Counted from the stretch's first letter, positions 38,298 through 48,384 are shown. The stretch: DNA of 64,000 nt from Parabacteroides goldsteinii DSM 19448 = WAL 12034 (GCF_000969835.1 NZ_KQ033913.1:1-64000), one strand, 5' to 3'. Numbers and translations are program-made. The notes: generated by a model not told the origin, from the sequence alone.

Positions 38298-40196
38298 ATG
38301 GATAAAAACACATTAATTGGTTTTCTGCTTATTGGTATTGTTTTATTTGCATTCAGCTGGTTTAACAAACCGACGCCTGAGCAGTTGGAAGCCCAGCGCC
38401 GTTATCAGGACTCGATCGCTCAGATCGAACTGGCTAAACAGGCGGAGTTGCAACGCGAAGACAGCAAAAGCACTGCCGATAATTCTTTTGATAGCTTGCC
38501 GGATTCTGCGAGAGATGCCCGGCTGAAGAGCAGTTTCGGTGTATTCGCTGAAGCAATGACAGGTACAGATGATGTAACTGTTTTGGAAAATGATCTGATC
38601 GAACTGCATATCAGTAATAAGGGAGGACGTATTTCATATGCCCGCCTGAAGGATTATACAACGTATGATGATAAGCCGGTCATCCTGTTTGAAGGAAAAG
38701 AGGCTTCGCTTGACTTTACCCTGGTAACAGCAACCAACCGCGTATTGAACACAGCCGACCTGTATTTCACTCCGGTGAAAACACAGGACCCGAACCGGTT
38801 GGTGATGCGACTGAATACAGGTGAAGGCAGTTCACTGGACTTTATCTATACAGTCAAGCCGGACGATTATATGGTTCAGTTCGATATTAAGGGAACGAGC
38901 CTGAACGGTGTCCTGGCTCCGAGTACGACTGCTTTGGATATGGTATGGCGTCAGAAAATCCGCCAGCAGGAACAGGGTATCAAATATGAAAACAGATATA
39001 CTGCCTTGTATTATAAATTCCTGTCCGATGATGTGGAGCAGCTGAGCGAAAGCAAGAGCGAAGACAAGAAGGTGTCGGGCCGTCTGAAATGGATTGCTTA
39101 TAAAGATAAATTCTTCTCGACGGTGATGATTGCCGATGAAGGTTTTGAAAGCGCCACTTTCGATTCAAAGATGGTTGAGGCAGACGGTATCGTTAAAGAG
39201 TTTAAGACTACAACAGCCGTTCCTTTTGACCTGAGAGGCAATGAGGCAACGACTTTCCGTTATTTCTTCGGACCGAACAGCTATCCGTTGCTGAAATCGT
39301 ATGACAAAGGGGTTGCTTCGGACCAGCAGTTGGATCTGGAACGCTTGGTTCCGCTGGGTGCCAGTGTCTTCCGTTGGGTGAACCAGTATTTCGTCATTCC
39401 GATGTTTGACTTCCTGGGTAAATATATCAAGAGTTACGGTCTGATCATCCTGTTGATGACGATTATCGTGAAACTGATTTTATTCCCGTTGACATATAAA
39501 TCATATATGTCGTCAGCGAAGATGCGTGTGCTTCGTCCACAGGTGGAAGAGCTTAATGCCAAATATCCGGGACAGGATAAAGCGGTGGAACGCCAGCGTG
39601 CAACTATGGAATTGTATAGCCGAGCCGGGGCAAGCCCGATGGCAGGTTGTATCCCGATGCTGTTGCAGATGCCGATTTTGATCGCCTTGTTCATGTTCTT
39701 CCCGTCGGCAATCGAACTGCGTCACCAGAGTTTCCTTTGGGCGCACGATTTGTCAACATACGATGCTATTTTCAGTTGGAACAAATACATTCCTATTATC
39801 ACTCCGTATTTTGGTAACCACATCAGTTTGTTCTGTCTGCTGATGACAATCACCAACGTTATCTATACCAAGTATAATATGGAAATGACCAATACCGGAC
39901 AGCAACAGATGCCGGGTATGAAGGCGATGATGTATATGATGCCGCTGATGTTCCTGGTATTCTTCAACCAGTATGCATCGGGTCTGACTTACTATTACTT
40001 CATTTCTACGCTGATCACGATTGTTCAGACATTGGTGTTCCGTTATACGATTAATGAAGATAAGCTGCTGGCTAAGCTGGAAGCCAACAAGAAGAAGCCT
40101 CAGAAGAAATCTGGTTTCATGAAACGTCTGGAAGAAGCGCAGCGTATGCAGCAGGAGCAGTTGAAGAAACAACAGGATCAGAAAAAGAAAAGATAA
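38298..40196 (+). CDS. yidC: Membrane protein insertase YidC
   Basis: Inserts membrane proteins alone or with SecYEG. 632 residues with the Gram-negative layout: N-terminal membrane helix (5-21), a large periplasmic beta domain (about 60-345), then five membrane helices (about 365-590) with the cytoplasmic helical hairpin (MSSAKMRVLRPQVEELNAKYPGQ region, given by position 425-450), and a Lys/Gln-rich basic tail (about 600-632) that can bind ribosomes. Ends with a strong terminator. Confidence 0.97.
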   Translation: MDKNTLIGFLLIGIVLFAFSWFNKPTPEQLEAQRRYQDSIAQIELAKQAELQREDSKSTADNSFDSLPDSARDARLKSSFGVFAEAMTGTDDVTVLENDLIELHISNKGGRISYARLKDYTTYDDKPVILFEGKEASLDFTLVTATNRVLNTADLYFTPVKTQDPNRLVMRLNTGEGSSLDFIYTVKPDDYMVQFDIKGTSLNGVLAPSTTALDMVWRQKIRQQEQGIKYENRYTALYYKFLSDDVEQLSESKSEDKKVSGRLKWIAYKDKFFSTVMIADEGFESATFDSKMVEADGIVKEFKTTTAVPFDLRGNEATTFRYFFGPNSYPLLKSYDKGVASDQQLDLERLVPLGASVFRWVNQYFVIPMFDFLGKYIKSYGLIILLMTIIVKLILFPLTYKSYMSSAKMRVLRPQVEELNAKYPGQDKAVERQRATMELYSRAGASPMAGCIPMLLQMPILIALFMFFPSAIELRHQSFLWAHDLSTYDAIFSWNKYIPIITPYFGNHISLFCLLMTITNVIYTKYNMEMTNTGQQQMPGMKAMMYMMPLMFLVFFNQYASGLTYYYFISTLITIVQTLVFRYTINEDKLLAKLEANKKKPQKKSGFMKRLEEAQRMQQEQLKKQQDQKKKR

Positions 40197-40225
40197 CAGC
40201 TTTTTCTGCAAGATAAATAAAAGAG

Positions 40226-40266
40226 AGGCGTGCCGGTCCGGAAAAGACTCAGGCACGCCTTTTTTT
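40226..40266 (+). terminator. Terminator after pyrG-yidC
   Basis: AGGCGTGCC (40226-40234) pairs with GGCACGCCT (40252-40260), followed by a run of T residues. Confidence 0.9.
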
Positions 40267-40375
40267 GTGTCCGGATTATGCAATAAGTTGTATATTTTGT
40301 ACAATCGCTTGAATTTGAAGAAATGTGGTGTGCGTTGTATTAAAATATTTATATATTTCCTCTATAAATAAACAA

Positions 40376-40702
40376 ACGTGAGTTCGAAATAAGTACCATA
40401 ACCTTCCTCAGAATAACAGTCAAGCCATGTTTAATAACATGTATGTGTAAAAATATAACAAAAAGTTTGTATTAAAGAAAAATAAACCTGTCCTTTGACG
40501 AAAAGATTTTAACTATGAAAAACACAAAGAGATAACATTGCCACAGTCTTGACTATGAAATGTATGATCTTTGGGAGGGAGTCTGTATAAGGGTCCCTTT
40601 TTTCTTATTATTTTCTGTGTAATAAAAGTTACACTAACCTTATTTCGAACTCCCGTTAAAATAAGATCACTTTGTAGCTGTCCCTACATTTTGTCTATGT
40701 AG
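40376..40702. ncRNA. Candidate bridge RNA region of IS copy 1
   Basis: In the non-coding part after the transposase, ACGTGAGTTCGAAATAAG (40376-40393) is the complement of 40639-40656 with one mismatch, enclosing about 245 bases. Within or next to it are hairpins CATGTT-TAAT-AACATG (near 40427) and CTACA-loop-TGTAG (40684-40702), whose loop and stem contain TACATTTTG, close to the target TAnATTTG; and AAGTTTGTATT (40463-40473) repeats the element's right end. IS110-family elements use a structured bridge RNA to pair target and donor; IS1111 members carry it on this side. Assignment and ends are inference. Confidence 0.4.
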
Positions 40703-40845
40703 AGAGTGATAAATAATTTCCTCTTCGAGCTTGTTTGTCTCAGACGCAATTCCTTGCCAGAGCGTGCCTGTATACCAGTTTGCAAAAACGGGGTTTACTC
40801 CACCACAAATATAAGGGTCTTGGAACGCTCATTAAGAAGCAACCA

Positions 40846-41964
40846 TTAATTCACCAATGGCATATAAGGTTGCTTTTTAGCTAATAAATTCCAAATAACA
40901 ACGAGTAGCTTTCGAGCATTTGCCATTAAAGCCTTGTTGTGATTCATTCTCTTTTTCAAGGTATGATATCTGCTATAAAATTTAGATGTTTGAGTCCTGC
41001 AGGCTCCCCATGCACATTGTGTAAGCATAACACGTAAATACTTGTTTCCATGTAAAGTCTTTCTTCCTTTGATCTTTCCTGCACTTTGATCATTTCGCGG
41101 TCTTAATCCAGCCCAGCCAACTAAAGCTGATGCTGTTAGAAAGGCTTTCATGTCAACACCGATTTCTGCTATGATTCTCATAGCGCTTTCCTCTTTTATC
41201 CCAGGAGCTGTTTGAAGGATTTCCAGTTCCTCGGCATAATGTCCCTCGCAAATTATTCGCATTTTCTCTTTACACTCAAGAAGCTGACGATCATAAAGTT
41301 CCACTTCTTCCAAACTCATTTTAAGCATGTCTCTGTCTGATGAAGATACAATACCAGTCAAAGACGACTTAATAACCTCATGACAATGTTTATTACGAAT
41401 ACGCTTGTGAACCAACAGAGCTAATACTTCAGAATCAGTTTCACCACAGATTAATGCATTGACCACCTTACGCATGGATTTACAACCAATATCAGAAACA
41501 TAATTACTCAAACGAATATTGCAACGTTGCAACGTTAGATCGATAGCAGATTCAGCTTGCTGTTTGCGACGAGTCAAATGGAAGATACGACGACTGTACT
41601 GACGTAATTCCTGTATTTTTGAATCAGGAATATAACTTCCCTTTATTAGCTCTTTCTGAAGAACAGTCGCAATCCATTGGGCATCTTTAATATCAGTTTT
41701 ACGACCAGGGAGTTGACGGATGAAATAAGGGTTAACCAATTTAACATCAAAATCGCATTCCAAAATGCGCCAAATAGGAACCCAATAAATACTGGTGCTT
41801 TCCATTGCAACTTTACCAACACCATGAGAGACTAAAGTGTCACGAAGGCGATCCAGTTCCGGTGTTAAAGTTCCAAACACATCTTCAATTTTCTCACCGT
41901 TTGCTGTGAGAATACACATAAAGACACTATCTTTATGCACATCAAGACCACAAACTCTGTCCAT
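40846..41964 (-). CDS. IS110-family DEDD transposase (copy 1)
   Basis: RNA-guided recombinase of 372 residues. The N-terminal RuvC-like DEDD domain begins GLDVHKDS (Asp8) and continues with VAMESTSIYW (Glu about 55) and GRKTDIKDAQWIA (Asp pair about 90-97). A helical coiled region lies in the middle. The C-terminal transposase-20 domain has the helix-hairpin TAPGIKEESAMRIIAEIG and the serine-containing segment near LRPRNDQSAGK, expected to hold the nucleophile Ser. The protein is identical to copy 2 and intact, so the element is probably active. Confidence 0.96.
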   Translation of the reverse strand: MDRVCGLDVHKDSVFMCILTANGEKIEDVFGTLTPELDRLRDTLVSHGVGKVAMESTSIYWVPIWRILECDFDVKLVNPYFIRQLPGRKTDIKDAQWIATVLQKELIKGSYIPDSKIQELRQYSRRIFHLTRRKQQAESAIDLTLQRCNIRLSNYVSDIGCKSMRKVVNALICGETDSEVLALLVHKRIRNKHCHEVIKSSLTGIVSSSDRDMLKMSLEEVELYDRQLLECKEKMRIICEGHYAEELEILQTAPGIKEESAMRIIAEIGVDMKAFLTASALVGWAGLRPRNDQSAGKIKGRKTLHGNKYLRVMLTQCAWGACRTQTSKFYSRYHTLKKRMNHNKALMANARKLLVVIWNLLAKKQPYMPLVN

Positions 41965-42074
41965 AAGATATAGTTTTTTTGTATTACAACTTTAAAATAA
42001 CGAAAGTCGGTGGAATAACAGCAGGGAGTGGTCTTTATTTTTATTAGACGCGCTTATAAATCTCAATTTTTATG

Positions 42075-42082
42075 TAAGTTTG
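42075..42082 (+). promoter_or_regulatory. -7 box re-formed at right end of IS copy 1
   Basis: TAAGTTTG spans the junction: TAAG belongs to the element and TTTG to the original target. It matches TAnnTTTG and faces the gene at 42201. The -33 position is now IS sequence and does not match TTTG, so strength is uncertain. Confidence 0.45.
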
Positions 42083-42200
42083 CACTATTGATATATAAGT
42101 CAACTATTGATGATTATGCTTACGTTGACGACTTATCCGGTAGGAATAGCAAGTACCGGCTTTACGTTTTGAGTTTAATAGGTATAAAAATAGTTCACTG

Positions 42201-43034
42201 ATGGATAAGAAAGAAAAGCTTTTGCAAAAGAGGGTAGCTGGACTCTTTGCATTGCTATGCGTTATCTTTTTCCAGTTTTTTGATTCGGATCATTTGTTCC
42301 TGAAGGAAGAGGTGGTAAGTGTTGCGAGTTTGCCGGAAGTGTTGGTCGGCTATTGGGGGAAACCTGCATGGCTGGCTTGTTCAATGGCGAAAGTACTTAC
42401 GTCTTTGTTTGTTCCTGTCGGTGGCGGGGCTGTTTTGATTACGGCCGTGTTGATGCTGGAATGGTGGGCTTCTTTATTTATTCTGCGGAAATTCAATGTA
42501 GGGGATATGGCTCCTTTGTATGCTCTGTTTCCGGTTGTTATGGAGTGGGGAACCTATTGTAGTCCTTATTATCATTTGAATTCTATTCTTTCTTTGGTTA
42601 TTGTTTTGTATATATTTTGTGGTTATATACAGATAAAGGTAAAATGGCTCTCCTGGGTGACGGGGTTTATTTTGTTGTTTGCGGTTTATTGTATGGTGGG
42701 GAGCCGGTTGTTTATTTTTGTAATCCTTGTACTGTTGTACGAGGCGGAAATAGGAGAGAAGCATTGGGTGTATTGGGCTTTGCTGTTGATAACGGGTACT
42801 GTGCTGCCTGAATTCCTGAAAGAACTGTACTCACTTTCAGAAGAACAGGCATATCAATATCCACAGGCATGGCTTCCGGCATTTTTCCCGGCTATCATGC
42901 TGGCTTGTGTGTTGGTGGCTACGCAGTTTAAGAAAGTCCGGTATATGCAGATCAGTGTATGGTCTGTATCTGTCACTTCCGGACTTTTACTGGTATTGCT
43001 GGCGCTTACTGCGTTCAGCCATGCTGTTGGCTGA
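42201..43034 (+). CDS. Polytopic membrane protein, DUF6057-like N-terminal part
   Basis: A 277-residue membrane protein with about eight hydrophobic segments and no soluble domain. It resembles the membrane half of the Bacteroidales DUF6057 family as I recall it; those proteins are often longer, with an extra periplasmic part, so this copy may be a short form or truncated. Its 3' end overlaps the 3' end of kdsB by 20 bases on the opposite strand (43015-43034). The leader between the IS and the start has small hairpins (CCGGTA-loop-TACCGG near 42137-42159). The IS sits in its probable promoter. Function unknown. Confidence 0.6.
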   Translation: MDKKEKLLQKRVAGLFALLCVIFFQFFDSDHLFLKEEVVSVASLPEVLVGYWGKPAWLACSMAKVLTSLFVPVGGGAVLITAVLMLEWWASLFILRKFNVGDMAPLYALFPVVMEWGTYCSPYYHLNSILSLVIVLYIFCGYIQIKVKWLSWVTGFILLFAVYCMVGSRLFIFVILVLLYEAEIGEKHWVYWALLLITGTVLPEFLKELYSLSEEQAYQYPQAWLPAFFPAIMLACVLVATQFKKVRYMQISVWSVSVTSGLLLVLLALTAFSHAVG

Positions 43035-43773
43035 GAAAAGCAAGTGCTTTCTCCATGTCTTCAGGCGTGTCGATACCGATTGTCTCCTGCTGGGTGATGC
43101 CGACTTTTATCTTGTAGCCGTTTTCGAGCCATCTGAGTTGTTCCAGGCTTTCGGCAAGCTCCAGTGGTGATTGGGGCAGGTGGGTGATTTCTTTCAGCGT
43201 ATCGGCCCGGTAAGCATACAAACCGATATGTTTGTAATACGTATGGTTGGGTAACCATTCCTGGTAATTTTTGCCGCGCATATAAGGAATGATGGAACGG
43301 CTGAAATACATTGCTTCGTTATTCTTGTTGAGAACGACTTTCGGTGAGTTTGCATTGAATAATGTCGTTTCGAAGTCATCGTCCGGACGGAATGGTTTTA
43401 CCAGTGTGGCAATCTGCGTGCCGACATCAGTAAAACATGCTTTTAACGTCTCGATCTGTTCCGGATGGATGAAAGGTTCGTCTCCCTGGATATTGACAAC
43501 GACATCGTATCCTTGTCCAACTTTAGTGTAGGCTTCGTAAACACGGTCGGTGCCACTCCGGTGCTGGTCGGAAGTCATAACGACATTTCCGCCGAATGCT
43601 TTCACGGCAGCTTCGATACGGCTATCGTCGGTGGCTACACAAACGGCATCCAGTACATCCTTCACTTGTTCATACACACGCTGTATCATGGGCCTGCCGG
43701 CCATGTCGGCCAAAGGTTTCCCCGGGAAGCGGGTGGAGGCATATCTTGCCGGTATTATTCCTATAAACTTCAT
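43015..43773 (-). CDS. kdsB: CMP-KDO synthetase (3-deoxy-manno-octulosonate cytidylyltransferase)
   Basis: Activates KDO with CTP for lipid A-core synthesis. 252 residues, full length. The N terminus [16 protein letters not shown] is the nucleotide-binding signature, [12 protein letters not shown] and NIQGDEPFI are the other conserved motifs (metal and CTP binding). Follows the antiporter gene by 28 bp and may be co-transcribed with it. Confidence 0.97.
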   Translation of the reverse strand: MKFIGIIPARYASTRFPGKPLADMAGRPMIQRVYEQVKDVLDAVCVATDDSRIEAAVKAFGGNVVMTSDQHRSGTDRVYEAYTKVGQGYDVVVNIQGDEPFIHPEQIETLKACFTDVGTQIATLVKPFRPDDDFETTLFNANSPKVVLNKNNEAMYFSRSIIPYMRGKNYQEWLPNHTYYKHIGLYAYRADTLKEITHLPQSPLELAESLEQLRWLENGYKIKVGITQQETIGIDTPEDMEKALAFLSQQHG

Positions 43774-43801
43774 ACTCCGGTTGTTTTTATTCGTTAGTTA
43801 A

Positions 43802-46063
43802 TTATTTTACTGTTTTACCCTCACTGAGACGAAGCACTTTCTCATGTTCGCCGACGATCCATACAATATCTCCCTGCTCGAATACGGTTGTTGGAGGCGG
43901 GTTTTTGATTGAACGGGCATCTCGTTCGATACCGATCACCAGGCAGCCGGAGTTATCGCGTATTCCGGATTCAAGGATAGTCCGGCCGATAAGTCCGGAG
44001 CCTTCACTGATAAAGAATTGTTCCATATTCACCTCTTTAGTCTCCTGGAGGTTATTTAGCGATTCTTTATAACGCTCCTCTATGTATTGACGGAAATGGG
44101 CCAGGTCGTCATCCGCACCGACTACGACCAGCTTATCAAACGGATAAAGCCGTTCGTTTCCTCCCGGTATGTTGATACGCTTGCTTCCCCGGATAATAGT
44201 AACGATGTTCACATTACATTTCTGCCTGAAATTAAGTTCTTTGAGTGTCTTGCCCATACTGGGGGAGTTTTGCTTCACTTCAAAATCAGCCAGGTGAAGG
44301 TCGCGTTCCAGCAGATGGCTGGCGAACCGTTGGTTGATGGGAGCGTTTCGTTCGTTCTCCAGTTCACGTGCCGTCAGGTTTGTGAAGAAATGGCGTTCCA
44401 TCAGGATCGACTGCTTCTTCAACCGCTTAGAGAAGATAACCAGGGCTATGACGGTGGCTGCGATGGCGAGCCCTATTCCGACAGCAGTGTTCAGCAGGCG
44501 TGCGATCGGCAGCATGACGAGCCCTATACATAATATAATACGGAGCACAATCAGGGAAACCAACGGACCACGGTTATATTTGCTGTCGTGCCACAATTGC
44601 TGGTATTCTACGGAATGGTTCTTTTTCATCATGATGGCACGCAGCATCGGTGAGATCAGGAGAAGGATCAGAACCAGGGAAATGATTTGTCCTTGCAGTC
44701 CCGGTAGCTGATTGATAATGAACGGAGCGACGAATTGCAACCAGATAAAGATCAGTACCAGCGTGACAGCCGTATAGGTGCCGACGATACGCACCAATGC
44801 TTTCAGCAGTTTGTCCCAGGCACTTTTCTGCCGGATCGTGTTGGAGCCAGAAGAATAACGTTCCAGAAAACTCATCCAGCTTGCCGGGATGACTCGTTCA
44901 GCTATTTTATAAGCCGGTTCGGCCATACGTATCATATAGGGCGTAAAAAAGGTCGTTATGACAGATACGGCCACAACGATCGGGTAAAGGAAATTATCCG
45001 TTACTTTGAGCGTCAGTCCCAAAGAGGCGATAATAAAAGCGAACTCACCGATCTGTGCCAGCGAGAAACCGGACTGGATGGCGACTTTGACAGTCTGTCC
45101 CGATAATAGTACGCCGAAGGTGGCAAAAAGTATCTGTCCGACCATGACGACCAGTGTCAGTATCAGGATCGGTATTTTGTATTCCCAAAGTAATACCGGG
45201 TCGATCAGCATGCCGACGGAAACGAAGAAAATGGCTCCGAACAAGTCTTTTACCGGTTTTACGATATGTTCTATATGTTCTGCATCGATTGTCTCAGCAA
45301 GGATAGACCCCATCACGAAAGCGCCAAGTGCAGAAGAAAATCCGGCTTTAGTCGCGATCATGACCATCCCCAGGCATAGGCCGATACTGACGATCAGCAG
45401 GGTTTCGTCATTGAGGAAAGTCCGTGCTCTTTTCAGGAAAGAAGGAATAAGGTAAATACCGACTACAAAACAGAAGAGCAGGAATACCCCCAGTTTTATC
45501 ACGCTGTCGAGCAACTCCATCCCTTCGACATGTTTACTGACGGCAAGTGTGGAAAGCAAAACCATCAGCAGGACAGCAAATAAGTCTTCCACCACTAATA
45601 TCCCGAACACCACTCCGGCAAACCGTTGGTTGCGCAGCCCCATATCGTCGAAAGCCTTGAATATGATTGTCGTGGACGACATGGAAAGCATTCCGCCCAG
45701 GAAAAGACTATTCATGTGCCCCCAGCCGAGCGACAATCCGGTGATATAGCCGAACGTCATCATCCCGATAACGACGGTGACTGCTCCGATAACGGCGGTG
45801 CCTCCGACTTTCATCAGTTTCTTAAAACTGAAGTCCAGTCCCAGGGCAAAAAGCAGGAATACGACACCGATGTCGGCCCAGATACGGATACTTTCTACGT
45901 CTGTAACGGTAGGGATTTCTTTAATGGCTGGTCCTGCCAGAATTCCGGCAACAATATAGCCAAGTACGACCGGTTGCTTTAATTTCTTGAAAAGCAAAGT
46001 AACAAGCCCCGCAGAAATCAGTATTACTGCCAGGTCTGAAATTAATGAAGGGATCTGTGACAT
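43802..46063 (-). CDS. CPA2-family cation:proton antiporter with two TrkA-C domains
   Basis: Monovalent cation/H+ exchanger or K+ efflux protein of the CPA2 (KefB/Nha) group, 753 residues. The Na_H_exchanger domain (about 10-390) has GYIVAGILAGP and the VVEDLFAVLL segment with the conserved acidic pair. A second block of about five membrane helices follows (about 420-570), which is longer than in KefB. The C terminus carries two TrkA-C regulatory domains (about 600-675 and 680-750); the NAD-binding TrkA-N domain of KefB/C is absent. Ligand for TrkA-C could be a nucleotide such as c-di-AMP, but this is not shown by the sequence. Confidence 0.9.
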   Translation of the reverse strand: MSQIPSLISDLAVILISAGLVTLLFKKLKQPVVLGYIVAGILAGPAIKEIPTVTDVESIRIWADIGVVFLLFALGLDFSFKKLMKVGGTAVIGAVTVVIGMMTFGYITGLSLGWGHMNSLFLGGMLSMSSTTIIFKAFDDMGLRNQRFAGVVFGILVVEDLFAVLLMVLLSTLAVSKHVEGMELLDSVIKLGVFLLFCFVVGIYLIPSFLKRARTFLNDETLLIVSIGLCLGMVMIATKAGFSSALGAFVMGSILAETIDAEHIEHIVKPVKDLFGAIFFVSVGMLIDPVLLWEYKIPILILTLVVMVGQILFATFGVLLSGQTVKVAIQSGFSLAQIGEFAFIIASLGLTLKVTDNFLYPIVVAVSVITTFFTPYMIRMAEPAYKIAERVIPASWMSFLERYSSGSNTIRQKSAWDKLLKALVRIVGTYTAVTLVLIFIWLQFVAPFIINQLPGLQGQIISLVLILLLISPMLRAIMMKKNHSVEYQQLWHDSKYNRGPLVSLIVLRIILCIGLVMLPIARLLNTAVGIGLAIAATVIALVIFSKRLKKQSILMERHFFTNLTARELENERNAPINQRFASHLLERDLHLADFEVKQNSPSMGKTLKELNFRQKCNVNIVTIIRGSKRINIPGGNERLYPFDKLVVVGADDDLAHFRQYIEERYKESLNNLQETKEVNMEQFFISEGSGLIGRTILESGIRDNSGCLVIGIERDARSIKNPPPTTVFEQGDIVWIVGEHEKVLRLSEGKTVK

Positions 46064-46085
46064 GCTTTCACTCTTTTTCGGTTGG

Positions 46086-46112
46086 CAAAGTTAGACATTT
46101 ATTTTAATTTTG
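46086..46112. promoter_or_regulatory. Overlapping divergent promoters (antiporter / AlbA_2 gene)
   Basis: TAACTTTG on the minus strand (46086-46093) faces the antiporter gene (start 46063), and TAATTTTG on the plus strand (46105-46112) faces the gene at 46134. Both match TAnnTTTG and lie 11 bases apart, so the two polymerases would compete. Confidence 0.55.
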
Positions 46113-46133
46113 CAGGTCAAATAATGAGCCAAA

Positions 46134-46790
46134 ATGAAGAAGAAACATCCGATAGAAGCATTGATTGAACAGGGCGAGCATCAACAACTCGATTTTAAGT
46201 TCGAAGTGAGCGACAGTAAGAAGATTGCCCGCACCTTGTCTGCTTTTGCCAATACCGATGGCGGTCGGTTGCTGATTGGGGTGAAAGACAATGGGAATAT
46301 CTCCGGTGTCCACAGTGAGGAAGAATATTATATGATTGAGGCTGCATCTAAAATGTACACTCAGCCGGAAGTCCCTTTCGAGGCTACCCGCTGGGAAATA
46401 AACGGGAAAACCGTTTTGGAAATCTATATAGCGCCCAGTGCGGACAAACCTCATCTGGCGCCTGATAAAGAGGATAAGTATAAAGCCTATATCCGTGTAG
46501 CCGACGAGAATATCCTGGCAAATGAGATTTTGGTTCTTTCGTGGGAGAAGAAGCGCCGGAAAGACGGGACACTGGTGAAGATCAGCAAGCCGGTAGAGCG
46601 CCTGTTCTCTTACCTGGAGCAATATCCTTATATCAATGCAGGTCAGCTTTGCCGTATTGGCCATGTAAATTATTACACGGCCAAAAATATTCTGAGCGAT
46701 TTGCTGGCGATCGATGCCCTGCAATATGTGGTCGTTGATAAACGTATTTTTTATCAACGGGTGCCCGGCAACGATAAGATGGCGTTATAG
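46134..46790 (+). CDS. AlbA_2 (Schlafen-type) domain protein
   Basis: A 218-residue protein with an AlbA_2 domain (about 8-140) related to the Schlafen core: EHQQLDFKFEVSDSKKIARTLSAFANTDGG and LLIGVKDNG are the hallmark motifs, and the FKxE-type and NTxGG-type residues are present. The C-terminal 65 residues look like a winged helix (LFSYLEQYPYINAGQLCRI). Usually annotated as an ATP-binding or RNA-binding transcriptional regulator; the true activity is unknown. Its stop overlaps that of the NfeD gene by 6 bases in convergent orientation. Confidence 0.85.
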   Translation: MKKKHPIEALIEQGEHQQLDFKFEVSDSKKIARTLSAFANTDGGRLLIGVKDNGNISGVHSEEEYYMIEAASKMYTQPEVPFEATRWEINGKTVLEIYIAPSADKPHLAPDKEDKYKAYIRVADENILANEILVLSWEKKRRKDGTLVKISKPVERLFSYLEQYPYINAGQLCRIGHVNYYTAKNILSDLLAIDALQYVVVDKRIFYQRVPGNDKMAL

Positions 46791-48170
46791 ATCGGAGGTT
46801 TCCACATATACCTGTGCATTCTCAAAACGGACCACTTTCACTTTTGTCCCTTTTTCAATGAAGCCGGAATCCGATACACCATCGTAGAGTTCGTTGTCGA
46901 TCATTACTTTACCCGAAGGACGAAGTACGGTGAAGGCTGTTCCTTCCTTCCCGATCAGCGGAGTCAATGAAGGGGAGGAGTGGGCGTCTTCAAGGTCTTT
47001 GTGGAGCGCTACTTTCCGGAACATACCTTTTGTCCCGATTTTGTTGGATAACCAGATCATCAGCACGAAGCCCAGCCCCAATCCGATCAGGACGGTCAAT
47101 GCCGCTTCTCCGATTTCTTTGGAAGAAACTGCTTCGAAGTTGAAATCCGTATTATTCAGCAGGCTGAGTGTCAATCCGGCAACCAGAAAGATGATGCCGC
47201 TGATGCCCGCTATACCGAATCCCGGGATGATAAATATCTCCGCTGCAATTAACAGTAGTCCGATGATAAAGACCAGTATTTCCCAGTTCTGTGCCAGTCC
47301 GTCCATATATAAAGGAGCGAAATAAAGAATCGCGGCGACGATGGCGGCTGCCGACGGGAAGCCGAGTCCCGGCGTCTGCATTTCGAAATAGATACCTCCT
47401 ATAATAATAATGATAAGAAGCGATTGCAACATCGGATTCATCAGGAAACCTTTCAGGTCGTCATACCAGGACGGTTCGTATGTCTTCAGTTCATAATCGT
47501 TGTATCCCAGATACTTTGTGATCACTTCACCGGGTGTTTCCGCAATGCCGTCGCAATAGCCCCATTCCAGTGCCTCGTCGGCAGTGAAGGTAAGCACTTT
47601 GCCCGAGTCGATCAGATTCGGAACAATGACACGTTCGTCCACCATGGCTTCGGCTATCAGCGGATCCCTTTTCCATCTGTATGTAGTATCCGTCCCCTGG
47701 ATGATCGTATCTTTTCCGTGTGCTTCGGCTGTCGATCGAATCATCGAACGCATGTATGATTGATATTTATCAGGCAAAGCGGCTCCGGTTTGGTTAACGA
47801 CAGTCGCGGCACCGATGTTGGCGCCTTTCCTCATAAAGATTTTTTTACACGCAATCGATATCAGCGCTCCGGCCGAAGCGGCATTATTATCGATAAAAAC
47901 GTAGACGGGAACAGGGTTGTACAAGATTGCGGTACGCATTGAATCCGCTGCTTCGAGCAATCCTCCATAGGTGTTCATATGAAGAAGAACGGCATCGGCC
48001 CCCAATGATTTCGCTTCTTCCAATCCGTTACGAAGGTATAAGCGGGTAGTATTATCAATCTCTTTCTTTATGTCGATTTGATAGACTAGTTTTTGTTCTT
48101 TAGCTGTTGATTTAAAGGTTGTTATCGCTATAAATAACAGTAATAATAAGAATCCTGAATTTTTCATCAT
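46785..48170 (-). CDS. NfeD-family membrane serine protease (NfeD1b type)
   Basis: Membrane-bound ClpP-class protease of 461 residues. After a signal/anchor (1-22) comes a protease domain (about 28-220): MNTYGGLLEAADSMR, catalytic Ser99 in AASAGALIS, and a Lys at 134 in the position of the second catalytic residue of the archaeal homologue PH1510. Four or five membrane helices follow (about 235-380), then a soluble beta-barrel NfeD domain (about 395-461, ending ENAQVYVETSDL). Family members are thought to work with stomatin/flotillin proteins; no such partner is adjacent here, where the upstream gene is interrupted by the IS. Confidence 0.92.
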   Translation of the reverse strand: MMKNSGFLLLLLFIAITTFKSTAKEQKLVYQIDIKKEIDNTTRLYLRNGLEEAKSLGADAVLLHMNTYGGLLEAADSMRTAILYNPVPVYVFIDNNAASAGALISIACKKIFMRKGANIGAATVVNQTGAALPDKYQSYMRSMIRSTAEAHGKDTIIQGTDTTYRWKRDPLIAEAMVDERVIVPNLIDSGKVLTFTADEALEWGYCDGIAETPGEVITKYLGYNDYELKTYEPSWYDDLKGFLMNPMLQSLLIIIIIGGIYFEMQTPGLGFPSAAAIVAAILYFAPLYMDGLAQNWEILVFIIGLLLIAAEIFIIPGFGIAGISGIIFLVAGLTLSLLNNTDFNFEAVSSKEIGEAALTVLIGLGLGFVLMIWLSNKIGTKGMFRKVALHKDLEDAHSSPSLTPLIGKEGTAFTVLRPSGKVMIDNELYDGVSDSGFIEKGTKVKVVRFENAQVYVETSDL

Positions 48171-48384
48171 TTTATCTAATTAGCTATACTTTTTATACTT
48201 AATTGAAAATTGTAACATACAACTTGTAAATTTTGAAATTCTTCAAGTTGTAAACTTGTAAAAGCTGTTCATTTTCAGCTGAATTTGTTATAAATATATT
48301 AAGTTACGATTTTTAATATTAATATTCCTCAAAGCGTCATCCAGTATCAATAATATTTCCTACATTTCCTCTATAAATAAACAA

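Larger units (their letters stand above)
40355..42082 (-). mobile_element. IS110-family insertion sequence, copy 1
   Basis: A block of 1728 bp that is repeated at 48364-50091 in the same orientation; by eye I found one difference (T at 41644 against A at 49653, silent in the transposase). No terminal inverted repeats and no target duplication beyond the shared TTT are seen, as is usual for IS110. The transposase is on the minus strand; about 490 bases of non-coding DNA follow its stop and about 118 precede its start, the layout of the IS1111 subgroup. Joining the outer flanks (TATATTT from 40352-40358 plus G at 42082 and CACTATTG) gives TATATTTG, an intact -7 box, as the empty site. Confidence 0.93.

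Noticed and set aside
48215..48262. AACTTG/CAAGTT repeats upstream of the NfeD gene.
   Set aside because: Short, AT-rich and imperfect; likely chance in this composition.
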